Below the pieces are notes generated by a model. That model was not told the DNA's origin and did no database searches. It saw only the letters and a list, made by a program, of their open reading frames with translations. Source: Deinococcota bacterium (lineage in GTDB: Bacteria; Deinococcota; Deinococci; Deinococcales; Trueperaceae). From it: a DNA stretch of 64,000 nucleotides. Below are positions 42,979 through 53,706 of this stretch, one piece after another. The DNA lies in the NCBI GenBank assembly GCA_963170125.1, contig CAUJFI010000052.1, positions 21,764 through 85,763 on the forward strand. Direction: 5' to 3'. Position 1 is the stretch's first letter. The number at the start of each line of letters is the position of its first letter. A program made the position numbers and the translations under genes.

Positions 42979-44046
42979 TCAGGCGGGCGCGAGTGCGCGC
43001 GCTTGGGGCCTGAGGAAGTCGTCGGTGAGGCCGAGGGTCTCGTCGGTGAGGCGCAGCGATTCGCCGGCGTCGGCGGTGGCGGTGAGGGCGCGCAGGGCGT
43101 CGATGGTTTCGGGCACCACGATGGCCTGGTTGTCGACCTGGTAGGCGTAGTAGAGCTCGTTGCCTTCGACGGTGAGGACGTCCTCCCAGAGGGCGACCTC
43201 CCACATGTCGCCGCGCGGGCGGCGCAGGTCGCGCATCAGCTCGATGGTGCTGTTGAGCGCGATCATGCCGTCGGCCGTGCGCATGAGCGCGATGCGCGGC
43301 GCGGCGCGGAAGGCGTCCAGCACCTCGCTTGCGTGCGCCTCGCGGGTCAGTTCCACGATCCAGAAGTGGCCGTGGCCCTGGGTGTGCGCCGCCTTGGCGG
43401 CGATGGTGACCACGTCGAGTTCGGGCATGACGGTGCGCGCGTCGGGGCCCTGGTGGCTGGGGATGACGCGTTCGGGCACGACGGTGTTCATGATGCCGGA
43501 GTGGTCGGACTCCCAGGGGTCGGTGGCGCGGCGCACCAGCACGCCGCGCGCCTTCTTGAGCAGGCCGGCAGCATGCAGGGCGCCCAGGGTGCGGACGGTG
43601 CTGGTGGTGTTGCAGGAGACGACGCGGGTGAAGTCGCGGCCGACGGCGCTGGCGTAGTTGGCTTGCGCCACGAACGAGTGGCCGGTGACGTCGTGCTTCT
43701 CGCCGCCCTGCAGCGCGGCTTTCACGCCCGCCCGCCGGTAGCGCTCGAGGTTATCGGCGCCGACGCCTTTGGGGGTGCAGTCGGCGACCACGTCAACGCG
43801 CTCTAGGAGCGCGTCCAGCTCACCTGCCACGGGGACGCCGGCGGCGCGCATGGCTTTCGCGCCTTCAGGCGTGGAGGCGTAGACGGGGACGCCCTGGAGG
43901 GCGGCTGTCTGGAGGCGGTAGTCGGCGACCACGTCGGCGACTCCCACCAGCTCCATGTCGGGCTGCAGGCGCACCGCGTCGGCGATGCGCTTGCCGATCA
44001 CGCCGTAGCCGTTCACCGCCACGCGCGTTCTTGTCTGGGTCGTCAT
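42979..44046 (-). CDS. Type II (archaeal-type) glyceraldehyde-3-phosphate dehydrogenase
   Basis: 355 residues. Nucleotide-binding VAVNGYGVIGKRIADAV and the catalytic Cys in VVSCNTTSTVRTLGAL are those of archaeal GAPDH, distinct from the bacterial GapA sequence (SCTTNCLAP). DVVADCTPKGVG and PSHQGPDARTVMPEL support it. It sits between two copper ATPase genes in the same operon. Bacterial GapA is a known target of copper and other thiophilic metals, so a substitute enzyme is a plausible resistance device; this is inference. Confidence 0.92.
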   Translation of the reverse strand: MTTQTRTRVAVNGYGVIGKRIADAVRLQPDMELVGVADVVADYRLQTAALQGVPVYASTPEGAKAMRAAGVPVAGELDALLERVDVVADCTPKGVGADNLERYRRAGVKAALQGGEKHDVTGHSFVAQANYASAVGRDFTRVVSCNTTSTVRTLGALHAAGLLKKARGVLVRRATDPWESDHSGIMNTVVPERVIPSHQGPDARTVMPELDVVTIAAKAAHTQGHGHFWIVELTREAHASEVLDAFRAAPRIALMRTADGMIALNSTIELMRDLRRPRGDMWEVALWEDVLTVEGNELYYAYQVDNQAIVVPETIDALRALTATADAGESLRLTDETLGLTDDFLRPQARALAPA

Positions 44047-44083
44047 GTTGTCGTCCTTTCCGGGCTCGCGCCCTGGCCGGGAG

Positions 44084-44491
44084 TCAGGCGAGCGCCTGGC
44101 TGATCGCCGTCAGCAACTCCTCCTTGCGGTCGTAGGAGGGGCGCAGGAACACGAGCGTCAGCGTGGTCCAGTCCCGCACGGCGGCGATCTCCTGCCCGCC
44201 GTCCTCGAGCTTGAGGTGGGGGTAGGCGCCGTACTCGACGAACATGCCGAAGCGCGCGGCGGTCTGCTCGAGCCGCTCGAGCTTCGCGTCGTCGAAGCGC
44301 ACCACGTAGGGGAGCTGGAAGCCGGGCTTGCCGCAGCTCCCGCCCAGGCCCAGCATGGGCAGGCCGGCGAGCTGCGGGACGTCGTGCTTGCCGGCGCTGC
44401 GCTTGAGGAAGGCGTGGCGGTCGCGCACGAGCTCGCGGGAGCCCTTGAAGCTGCCAACGAGTTGTCCGAGCGTCTGCGGTGCGGTTTGCAT
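44084..44491 (-). CDS. Hypothetical protein of the copper operon
   Basis: 135 residues, soluble, not recognised. Features: LPMLGLGGSCGKPGFQLPYVV with a lone Cys, FGMFVEYGAYPHLKLEDGGQE, DWTTLTLVFLRPSYDRKEE. The ATG at 44491 has Shine-Dalgarno GGAGA close upstream. It lies 34 bp after copA and 37 bp before the GAPDH gene, so it belongs to the same transcript. Confidence 0.75.
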   Translation of the reverse strand: MQTAPQTLGQLVGSFKGSRELVRDRHAFLKRSAGKHDVPQLAGLPMLGLGGSCGKPGFQLPYVVRFDDAKLERLEQTAARFGMFVEYGAYPHLKLEDGGQEIAAVRDWTTLTLVFLRPSYDRKEELLTAISQALA

Positions 44492-44525
44492 GGTGTCTCC
44501 TTCGGGGCTTGGGTCCGTCACGGCG

Positions 44526-47027
<2,502 letters not shown>

Positions 47028-47080
47028 GCCTTCTCCTGTTCGCTAAGCGAGGCGGGCGACGCGAAAGCGTCGCCCGGCGC

Positions 47081-47404
47081 TCAGGTGCGGTACTTGAGGG
47101 CTTCCATCAGTTCCGTGACGATGTGCTCGGTGTCGCCGCGCTGGCTGGCGGTGGCGACGTGGTCGCGGATGTGCGACTTGAGCACGGCGTCGCTGACGCG
47201 CGCCAGCGCGCCCTGCACGGCCTTGACCTGCTTGAGGATGTCGACGCAGTAGACGCTCGGATCCTCGAGCATGCGCAGGATGCCGTCCAGGTGGCCACGG
47301 GCGCTCTTCAGGCGGAGCTGAACATCTTCGCGCGTGGCGGGATCGAGATGCAGGTGCTCCGCGGTGGTGGTCGCCTCGGCGCCGCCCGCGGCTGCCGAGC
47401 TCAC
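47081..47404 (-). CDS. csoR: CsoR-family copper-sensing repressor
   Basis: 107 residues, all-helical. VYCVDILKQVKAVQGALARV supplies the Cys, and LKSHIRDHV gives His-x3-His where many CsoRs have His-x3-Cys. A Cys-His-His site is reported for Thermus thermophilus CsoR, which responds to Cu+ and several other metals. The ATG overlaps the copZ stop (ATGA). Likely operator at 47623-47640. Confidence 0.93.
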   Translation of the reverse strand: MSSAAAGGAEATTTAEHLHLDPATREDVQLRLKSARGHLDGILRMLEDPSVYCVDILKQVKAVQGALARVSDAVLKSHIRDHVATASQRGDTEHIVTELMEALKYRT

Positions 47405-47601
47405 GTGGCGGGCCGCGCGCTGTAGCCTTCCTCCTCGACCGCGCGGATGAGCGCCTGGACGTCGGCGTCGCCCTCGACCCGCGCCGAGCCGGCGCTCAGG
47501 TCGACGGCGGCGCTGGTGACGCCGGGGACGCCCTCGAGTGCGTTCTTGACGGACGCCTGGCAGTGCGCGCAGGTCATGCCTTCGATGATGAGCTTGTTCA
47601 T
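47401..47601 (-). CDS. copZ: Copper chaperone CopZ
   Basis: 66 residues, one HMA domain with EGMTCAHCQASVKNAL. Delivers Cu+ to CopA and possibly to CsoR. Strong Shine-Dalgarno TAGGAGGCG before the ATG. First gene of the leftward copper operon. Confidence 0.96.
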   Translation of the reverse strand: MNKLIIEGMTCAHCQASVKNALEGVPGVTSAAVDLSAGSARVEGDADVQALIRAVEEEGYSARPAT

Positions 47602-47622
47602 CTTCGCCTCCTAGGCTTTACC

Positions 47623-47655
47623 CCACCCCAGGGGGGGTGGCATGTGGTTAGTATA
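47623..47655 (-). promoter_or_regulatory. CsoR operator and promoter of the copZ operon
   Basis: CCACCCC and GGGGTGG form an inverted repeat (47623-47640), a G-tract palindrome typical of CsoR sites. The -10 TATACT (47655-47650) of the leftward promoter places the start point at about 47643, at the operator edge, so bound CsoR would block transcription. TAGTAT (47649-47654) overlaps it on the plus strand and may serve the cytochrome gene. Confidence 0.75.
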
Positions 47656-47689
47656 GCAGTGCGAATGTCATGGAAGGATGTAGTCGAGC

Positions 47690-48148
47690 ATGCGAACGCA
47701 AGGTTCACGACGTAAACGCGCTGGTCGGTGGTGGCTCATCGGCCTCCTGGTCGCGGCGGGAGTGGTGGCCAACGTCATCGTGTGGTTCAGGCCGTTCGGC
47801 TGGCCGCCGGCGCGCGTGCGCTACGAGTACCCGACCTACTCAGCGGCGCAAGTGGCGGCGGGAGAGGCGCTATACCGCGGCACCTGCAGCGCGTGCCATG
47901 GCCCAGCCGGCGAGGGCGACGCGGCGGCGGAGGTGCCGGCTTTGGACGGGAGCATGCACGCGTGGCACCATGCCGACAGCTTGTTCGCGCGCTACATCCG
48001 CGAGGGCGGCGTGTACATGCCGGCGGTGGCGCCCGAGTGGAGCGACGAGCAGGTGACGGCGGTACTGGCCTACGTCAAGCAGTGGTGGGAACCGCGCCAG
48101 CGCGCCTATCAGCACGAGGTGTCGGAAGCGAACCCAGCCACTCCTTGA
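47690..48148 (+). CDS. Membrane-anchored cytochrome c
   Basis: 152 residues. N-terminal anchor (RWWLIGLLVAAGVVANVIVWF), one haem c site YRGTCSACHGPAGEGD, then LDGSMHAWHH and VYMPAVAPEWSDEQVTAVLAYVKQWW, giving the Met ligand. It is a clear paralogue of the cytochrome at 52456, sharing the SMHAWHH stretch, which could bind extra metal. Located divergently from copZ, so it may share copper control. Confidence 0.92.
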   Translation: MRTQGSRRKRAGRWWLIGLLVAAGVVANVIVWFRPFGWPPARVRYEYPTYSAAQVAAGEALYRGTCSACHGPAGEGDAAAEVPALDGSMHAWHHADSLFARYIREGGVYMPAVAPEWSDEQVTAVLAYVKQWWEPRQRAYQHEVSEANPATP

Positions 48149-48216
48149 GTTCTAGGGTCACTGACTCGGGCTCGGCATTGCGCCTAACCTCCAGGAGCGG
48201 ACATCGGAGGTGCCCC

Positions 48217-48669
48217 GTGAAGGACCGGCCGTACGCGACCCTAGGGCTAGCCGTCGCTATTCACTTCCTGATCATGTGGACCCTTACTTACGTGGGCGTG
48301 GCGGCGTTCGAGCACATTCACCTCAACTTGAACCGCTTCTACATGGCCGTGGTGATGGTGGCGCCCATGATCGTGGTCATGCTCGTCGCGATGCGGCACA
48401 TGTTCAAGAACAAGCGCCTCAACGCGGTGCTTTATACCGTCAGCACGTTGGTGTTCCTGGGTGCGTTCACCGCTATCCGAACGCAGGCGTTCGTGGGCGA
48501 CGCGCAGCTCTCCCTGTCGATGATCCCGCACCACTCCATAGCCATCAAGAACTGCGAGCAGGCCACGCTGCGAGACCCGGAGACCGTTCAGCTTTGCGAG
48601 GAGATCATCCGCGCGCAACGTGAGGAGATCGCCCAGATGGAGGGCATCCTGGAGCGGCTATCTCGCTAG
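48217..48669 (+). CDS. DUF305-family membrane protein
   Basis: 150 residues, GTG start with Shine-Dalgarno CGGAGG. Three membrane helices (LGLAVAIHFLIMWTLTYVG, FYMAVVMVAPMIVVMLVAM, AVLYTVSTLVFLGAFTAI) and a C-terminal DUF305 tail with MIPHHSIAIKNCEQATLRD and EEIAQMEGIL. DUF305 proteins accompany copper and silver resistance; the His/Met residues probably bind Cu+ outside the membrane. Confidence 0.85.
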   Translation: MKDRPYATLGLAVAIHFLIMWTLTYVGVAAFEHIHLNLNRFYMAVVMVAPMIVVMLVAMRHMFKNKRLNAVLYTVSTLVFLGAFTAIRTQAFVGDAQLSLSMIPHHSIAIKNCEQATLRDPETVQLCEEIIRAQREEIAQMEGILERLSR

Positions 48670-48768
48670 CGCGCTGAACGACTGCCCTCCATCTGGCGCC
48701 GACGATTGAGAACAGCAACCTGATCCGGCAATAGCAAGCGACCGCTCTCTCTGCTGCTTATCGCACTG

Positions 48769-49236
48769 CTAGTAGTTTCCGAAGAGGCGCACGCCGCCGG
48801 CGTCGAAGGCGACGACCTGGAACGGCGCGCTCTTGACGCCGTTCATCCCGGGCGAGCCGGCGGGCATGCCGGGCAGCGCGATGCCGGTCACGGCGGGGCG
48901 TTCGCTCAGCAGCCGCTCGATGGCCTCCAGGGGCACGTGGCCTTCCACGGCGTAGCCGTCGACCTCGGTGGTGTGGCAGCTCCAGGTGGTGGGCGGCACG
49001 CCGAGGGCCAGCTTGGCGCCGGCGGTGTCCTCGGTGTCGATCACCGTCACCACCATCCCGCGCTCGCGCAGGATGGCGATGTAGTCGCCGCAGCAGCCGC
49101 ACCAGGGGGACTTGGTGACGGTCACCTGCAGGCCCGCCAGCGGGACCGCGGCGTGGGCGGGTTGGCCGCCCAGCAGCGCGGTGGCGGTCACCGCCAGCGC
49201 TAGCAGCGGGGTCAGTGTCAGTAGCCATCTCTTCAC
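48769..49236 (-). CDS. DUF411-family periplasmic metal-binding protein
   Basis: 155 residues with a signal peptide (LLTLTPLLALAVTATALLGG). VTKSPWCGCCGDYIAIL, TTWSCHTTEVDGYAVEGHVP and MPAGSPGMNG are the hallmark DUF411 motifs, rich in Cys, His and Met. Found in many copper and silver islands. Transcribed away from the next two genes. Confidence 0.92.
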   Translation of the reverse strand: MKRWLLTLTPLLALAVTATALLGGQPAHAAVPLAGLQVTVTKSPWCGCCGDYIAILRERGMVVTVIDTEDTAGAKLALGVPPTTWSCHTTEVDGYAVEGHVPLEAIERLLSERPAVTGIALPGMPAGSPGMNGVKSAPFQVVAFDAGGVRLFGNY

Positions 49237-49326
49237 GTTGGTGCACCTAGCCTTCCTCGTCGCGGGCGGCCTGCGCCGCTCCCGCGCGTTAGCAACCGAG
49301 AAGCAACCTCTTCTGCGCGCGGCATC

Positions 49327-49554
49327 TCAGCCCCGCCGTCCGGGCGGCGGCTCCGCGGCGGTAACGCCGGCCGCCGACTCCACCGCGCTTGGCGCCTGCC
49401 GGTCGGGCTGGGCGCCGGGGGCGGTGCTGATGTCGTGGCGGGAGAAGTCGGGGAAGAGCGCGCGCAGGAGGCCAAGCGCCAGCAGCACCAGGGCGACGGT
49501 GCCAAGAAGCATCCATAGTCCGTGGGGTGCCATGTGCGTCAGCGGCGCGCTCAT
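49327..49554 (-). CDS. Small single-helix membrane protein
   Basis: 75 residues: MSAPLTHMAPHGLWMLLGT, one membrane helix (LWMLLGTVALVLLALGLL), then a Pro/Ala-rich soluble tail. Met/His residues precede the helix. Similar small proteins flank copper sensor genes; no function can be assigned. It is divergent from the response regulator with 111 bp between them. ATG 49533 is an alternative start. Confidence 0.6.
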   Translation of the reverse strand: MSAPLTHMAPHGLWMLLGTVALVLLALGLLRALFPDFSRHDISTAPGAQPDRQAPSAVESAAGVTAAEPPPGRRG

Positions 49555-49665
49555 GTCGTCCACGGTAGCGGCCGGTTGTTTCGGTCGCTTAAGCGTCGTG
49601 TAAGGTCCGCGTAAAGTCGCGTTGGGCGGATTGGTGTCCCGGAAACGGGTGTTAGTTTGGTGGTC

Positions 49666-50343
49666 ATGAGCCGCATCCTGGTGGTGGAGGACGACGCTGA
49701 CGCCGCGCAGGTGGTGAGCGCCTACCTGACGCGCGAGGGTTACGCCGTCGAGGTGGCGCACGACGGCGCCGCCGGCCTGCAAGCGGCGCTTACGGCGCCG
49801 CCGGCCCTGGTGGTGCTCGACTGGATGCTGCCGGGCGTGGCCGGCCCCGAGTTCCTCACGGCGCTTAGGCGCGAGCAGCGCACGCCCGTCATCATGCTGA
49901 CGGCCAGGAGCGAGGAGAGCGACCGGATCGTGGGGCTGGAGCTGGGCGCGGACGACTACGTGGTGAAGCCGTTCAGCCCGCGCGAGCTGGTGGCGCGCGT
50001 GCGGGCGGTGCTGAGGCGCAGCCAGGCGCGCGAGGTGGCGGAGGCGGACGAGGCGGTGGAGCACCGCGGCCTGCGCGTCGATCCGCTGCAGCGCCAGGCG
50101 AGCTTCGCGGGGCGCGAAGTGGAGCTGACCACGCTGGAGTTCGACCTGCTGTTCGCGCTGGCGCGCGCGCCGGGGCGGGTGTTCAGCCGCAATGACCTAA
50201 TCGAGCGCGTGTGGGGCCCCGACTTCACCGGCGTCGACCGCGTGGTTGACGTGCACGTTTCAAACCTGCGCCAGAAGCTCGCCAGCGTGGGCGCGGACGC
50301 CCTGCTGGTGACCGTGCGCGGCGTCGGCTACAAGGTGGCATGA
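49666..50343 (+). CDS. OmpR-family response regulator
   Basis: 225 residues. Receiver domain with ILVVEDDADAAQ, the phospho-acceptor Asp in VVLDWMLPG and Lys in DDYVVKPFSPREL, then a winged-helix DNA-binding domain (VELTTLEFDLLFALAR, NDLIERVWGPDFTGVDRVVD). TAGTTT (49653-49658) lies 7 nt before the ATG. The stop overlaps the kinase start (ATGA). By position it probably controls the periplasmic copper genes, like CusR. Confidence 0.94.
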   Translation: MSRILVVEDDADAAQVVSAYLTREGYAVEVAHDGAAGLQAALTAPPALVVLDWMLPGVAGPEFLTALRREQRTPVIMLTARSEESDRIVGLELGADDYVVKPFSPRELVARVRAVLRRSQAREVAEADEAVEHRGLRVDPLQRQASFAGREVELTTLEFDLLFALARAPGRVFSRNDLIERVWGPDFTGVDRVVDVHVSNLRQKLASVGADALLVTVRGVGYKVA

Positions 50344-51482
50344 CTAGCCCGATGACCCGGCCGCCCCGCTCGAGCCTCTACTGGCGCCTGCTGCCCTCCT
50401 ACCTGGTGGTGGTGGTGGTGGCGCTGGGCACGATGTTCCTGGCGGGCGAGGCGCTGGCGCCCTACTTCTTGCAGCGCCACGTGGACGCCATGATGGAGTC
50501 GCTGCACGCCCACGGCGACCAGACGCTCGACGCCATGGCCGACGACCTGGAGGCCGGCTTCCGGCGCGCCCTGACGCAGTCGCTCTTGTGGGCGCTGGTG
50601 GCGTCCGGGGCTGCCGCCACTATGGTTGGCCTTTACGTCACGCGGCGGGTGGTGCGGCCGCTGCGGGCGCTGACGCGCGCCAGCGGCCGCATCGCCGGCG
50701 GGCGCTACAGCCAGCGTCTGACGCAGCGGGCGCCGGGCGAGATCGGGGAGCTGGCGGCGGCGTTCAACACCATGGCGGCGACGCTGGAGAAGAGCGAGGA
50801 GCGGCGCGTGCAGCTCATGGCCGACGTGGCGCACGAGTTCCGCACGCCCCTGTCGAACCTGCGTGGCTACCTGGAGGGCCTCGAGGACGGGGTGTTCGCG
50901 CCCGAGGAGCTGGCGGCGCCGGCCCGGAGGCAGTTGCAGCGGCTGGAGCGTCTGGCGGACGACTTGAGCCTGCTGTCGCGCGTGGAGACCGGCCAGGTCG
51001 ACCTGCACCCGGCGGAGGTGGCGGCCGTCACCCTGCTCGATGCCGTGGCGGAGGCGTTCCGGCCGCGCTTCGAGGCCAAGGACGTGACGCTGGAGGTGGC
51101 GGCCGCGCCCGACGTTCGCGTATGGGCCGACGCCGAGCGCAGCGGCCAGGTGCTCACCAACCTGGTGGCCAACGCCCTGCGCTTCACGCCTGCCGGGGGC
51201 CGGGTCAAGCTTGCGGTTTACGCGGTTGGCGAGGGGTGGGTGCGCTTCGAGGTCAGCGACACGGGCGGCGGCATCCCACAGGGGCAGCTCAGCCTGGTGT
51301 TCAACCGCTTCTACCGCGGCGACCAGGCGCGCGCCCAGCAGGAGGGCGGCGGCAGCGGCATCGGGCTCACGCTCGCCAAGCAGTTAGTGGAGCGCCAAGG
51401 CGGCGACATCGGCGTCAGCAGCCGCCTGGGGCAGGGCAGCACCTTCTGGTTCACGCTGCCGCGGGCGCCGGACGCGGGCTGA
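50340..51482 (+). CDS. Sensor histidine kinase
   Basis: 380 residues. Membrane helix near residue 20-40, a short (about 40-residue) extracytoplasmic loop, a second helix near 80-100, HAMP domain, HisKA with MADVAHEFRTPLSNLRGYLEG (phospho-His) and HATPase with LVANALRFTP, DTGGGIP and GGGSGIGLTLAKQL. The short sensing loop is unlike the large CusS loop. Pairs with the upstream regulator. Confidence 0.94.
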   Translation: MTSPMTRPPRSSLYWRLLPSYLVVVVVALGTMFLAGEALAPYFLQRHVDAMMESLHAHGDQTLDAMADDLEAGFRRALTQSLLWALVASGAAATMVGLYVTRRVVRPLRALTRASGRIAGGRYSQRLTQRAPGEIGELAAAFNTMAATLEKSEERRVQLMADVAHEFRTPLSNLRGYLEGLEDGVFAPEELAAPARRQLQRLERLADDLSLLSRVETGQVDLHPAEVAAVTLLDAVAEAFRPRFEAKDVTLEVAAAPDVRVWADAERSGQVLTNLVANALRFTPAGGRVKLAVYAVGEGWVRFEVSDTGGGIPQGQLSLVFNRFYRGDQARAQQEGGGSGIGLTLAKQLVERQGGDIGVSSRLGQGSTFWFTLPRAPDAG

Positions 51483-51582
51483 GCGCCGCTCCGCGTCCTG
51501 GGCGGCTTTACCGAAACCTTACACGGGCGTTATCGCCGGTTCACGCGCGCGCCCGAACATGCTCCTCGACAGGAGGAGCGCC

Positions 51583-52338
51583 ATGACGCACCGCAAGACA
51601 CTCTTCGCCGCGCTGCTCGCCGCCGCGCTGACCACCACCGCCCTCGCCAACCCCGACCACCACCCGCCCGGCACGACCACGCCCCCCGGCGCCGCCCCCA
51701 TGGGGATGGGTGGCGCGATGATGGGCGCCGACGCGATGGGCGGCATGCACGGGCCCATGATGGGCCACATGCCAAGCGGCATGATGCGCCAGATGCACGA
51801 GATGATGGCCCAGATGCACGGGATGCCCGCCGGTCAGACGCCGGGCATGATGCACGGCGCCGCCGGCACGACAGAGCTGGGAGGCTTGGCTGGCGAGGAG
51901 TTCGAGGTGGCCTTCATGTCGATGATGATCGCCCACCACCAGGGCGCCATCGCCATGGCCGACTGGGTGCTCGAGCGCGGCGACGACCCCGAGGTGCTGG
52001 CCGCCGCGCGCGCTGTCAAGGCCGCCCAGGCGCCCGAGATCGAGCAGATGACCACCTGGCTGCGCGCGTGGTACGACGCCGAGGTCGACGGCGCCTCGGC
52101 GGCGACGATGGACGCCGAGATGAGCGGCATGATGACGGCCATGGCCGAAGGCCCAGACCCGGATGCCGCCTTCCTGACGGAGATGATCGCGCACCACCAG
52201 GGCGCCATCGACATGGCCCAGCTCGCGCTCGAGCGCGCCACGCACGCGGAGCTGCGCGACCTGGCGCGCGACGTCATCGTCACGCAAGCCGGCGAGGTGC
52301 ACCAATACCAGGCGTGGCTGGCCGACTCCGCCGACTGA
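51583..52338 (+). CDS. Periplasmic His/Met-rich DUF305 protein
   Basis: 251 residues with a signal peptide (LFAALLAAALTTTALA). Residues about 20-95 are a Met/His/Gly-rich low-complexity region (repeats such as MGGMHGPMMGHMPSGMM), then two DUF305 units, each with MIAHHQGAI (AFMSMMIAHHQGAIAMADWV and AFLTEMIAHHQGAIDMAQLA). The composition implies extensive Cu+ binding. ATG 51583 follows Shine-Dalgarno AGGAGG by 6 nt. Confidence 0.92.
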   Translation: MTHRKTLFAALLAAALTTTALANPDHHPPGTTTPPGAAPMGMGGAMMGADAMGGMHGPMMGHMPSGMMRQMHEMMAQMHGMPAGQTPGMMHGAAGTTELGGLAGEEFEVAFMSMMIAHHQGAIAMADWVLERGDDPEVLAAARAVKAAQAPEIEQMTTWLRAWYDAEVDGASAATMDAEMSGMMTAMAEGPDPDAAFLTEMIAHHQGAIDMAQLALERATHAELRDLARDVIVTQAGEVHQYQAWLADSAD

Positions 52339-52455
52339 AGCCAGGGGCGTGTCCGGTCGCGGCGCGCTAGCGGCCGACCCGCCCCCACTCCTCTAGCCCG
52401 CCCGCTGCCCGTACGGCCGCTGCGGCCGCCATCCCACCGAACGAGGTTGAAGACA

Positions 52456-52893
52456 TTGTCCCGAAAGCCCAAGCAACGCCGCCGCCCGCGCCCATCCACC
52501 ATCGCCCTCGCATCGGGCGTCGTCATCGTGGTGATGTTCGCCGTCTACGCCCGCCTGAGCGGCGGCGACGCCGGTCCGCTCACCTACCCGACCTACACCG
52601 CGGAGCAGATCGCCCAGGGCGAGCAGTACTACCAGGCCAACTGCGCCACCTGCCACGGCGCCACCGGCGCCGGCAACTCGCGCGCCGGCATCCCCGCGCT
52701 GGACGGCAGCATGCACGCCTGGCACCACCCCGACTCGCAGATCGCCGCCATGATCCGGCAGGGCGGCTTCATGATGCCAGCCGTCGGCCCCGACTGGAGC
52801 GACGAGCAGATCACCGCGGTCACGGCCTACATCAAGGAGTGGTGGACGCCCCAACAGCGCGCCGCGCAGGCGCGCCTGGGAGGTACGCCCTAG
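52456..52893 (+). CDS. Membrane-anchored cytochrome c (paralogue)
   Basis: 145 residues from TTG 52456 (TTG 52447 is also in frame). Anchor helix TIALASGVVIVVMFAVYA, haem site QANCATCHGATGAGN, then LDGSMHAWHH, FMMPAVGPDWSDEQITAVTAY and KEWWTPQQRAAQ. Strongly similar to the cytochrome at 47690, so the two arose by duplication; the order cytochrome/DUF305 versus DUF305/cytochrome suggests a duplicated gene pair. Confidence 0.9.
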   Translation: MSRKPKQRRRPRPSTIALASGVVIVVMFAVYARLSGGDAGPLTYPTYTAEQIAQGEQYYQANCATCHGATGAGNSRAGIPALDGSMHAWHHPDSQIAAMIRQGGFMMPAVGPDWSDEQITAVTAYIKEWWTPQQRAAQARLGGTP

Positions 52894-52958
52894 CCGTCCG
52901 TCAGGCACCAGCCGAGCGAGCAGGCGCCACCCGCGGGCGCGCCACTTCATGCGGTCGC

Positions 52959-53366
52959 TCAGGTGGGGAGGGCGGCCAGCAGCTCCTGGCACGCCTGCTC
53001 GCACGCGCGGCACGCGGCGGCGCAGACGCGGCAGTGCTCCATGTGGCCGGCGTGCCGCTCGCACTCCGCGCCACACGCCCTACACGCCTGCACGCAGGCC
53101 TGCACCTGCGCGCGCAGGACGCTCCAGTCGGCCTCCGTCACGCGCGAGAGCATCTCGCCCGTCGCCTGGCACGCCGCGCGGCAGTCCTCGTTGAGGCGGA
53201 TGCAGCGCACCAGGTCAGCCACGCTCGCCTCCCCGAGGCAGGCGTCGGCGCAGGTGGTGCAGGCTTGCGCGCAGGCGTAGCATTCGTCGACGCACTTCGC
53301 CAGCACGGAGAACTCGATCTGGGACTGGCGCGGGTGGGTCCGGAACATGTCGGCTGCTTGCGTCAT
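52959..53366 (-). CDS. Cys-rich four-helix-bundle copper-binding protein (Csp/DUF326)
   Basis: 135 residues with about 17 cysteines in helical spacing (CVDECYACAQACTTCADACL; CVQACRACGAECERHAGHME; CRVCAAACRACEQACQELL). This is the copper-storage Csp3-like pattern: four helices lined inside with Cys that hold many Cu+ ions. No signal peptide, so cytosolic. Shine-Dalgarno GGGAGG before the ATG. Last cargo gene before the transposition module. Confidence 0.92.
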   Translation of the reverse strand: MTQAADMFRTHPRQSQIEFSVLAKCVDECYACAQACTTCADACLGEASVADLVRCIRLNEDCRAACQATGEMLSRVTEADWSVLRAQVQACVQACRACGAECERHAGHMEHCRVCAAACRACEQACQELLAALPT

Positions 53367-53706
53367 GAGTTGCCTCCCGTCTAAACCTTAGGGGAGCCGT
53401 CAAGGAGGCCAGGTACGGCTGCGCGAGACAGAACTGGCGTGGGGAGGGCCACGGGCCCGCGCCCTAACTTAGACGTGCCGGCCCAGCCGGCCTTGGCCGT
53501 GAGTCCCGTCCAGGGCGCGGCATGCCCGTGGACCGGTCGCTTTCGATCGTTTCGGTCAGGCACGCAGTACCGAGGTGTTGGCTCGACGCGGGGGCGCGTC
53601 AACCGCAGGTGAAGCACGGGTGGTTCGGTGTTTCTTCTTGGTTTGCGCTCAGCGCTAATACCTTATATATTCAGGCATTCTTGGTGTATTTGGTTTGGAG
53701 GCGCAG
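53367..53706. other. Intergenic region upstream of tnsA
   Basis: About 340 bp without a convincing gene; GC drops sharply near 53650-53700. It holds the Csp gene leader on the left and the tns promoter on the right. Confidence 0.6.
53643..53671 (+). promoter_or_regulatory. Promoter of the tns operon
   Basis: -35 TTGCGC (53643-53648), 17-bp spacer and -10 TATATT (53666-53671), about 35 nt before the tnsA start. The spacer contains GCTCAGCG-type symmetry that might bind a regulator. Confidence 0.6.

Noticed and set aside
48700..48730. A TTGAGAACA like the transposon-end core, possibly marking a nested element
   Set aside because: A single copy without the CGGAA half, inverted partner or target duplication; one 8-9-bp match in 31 kb is expected by chance.
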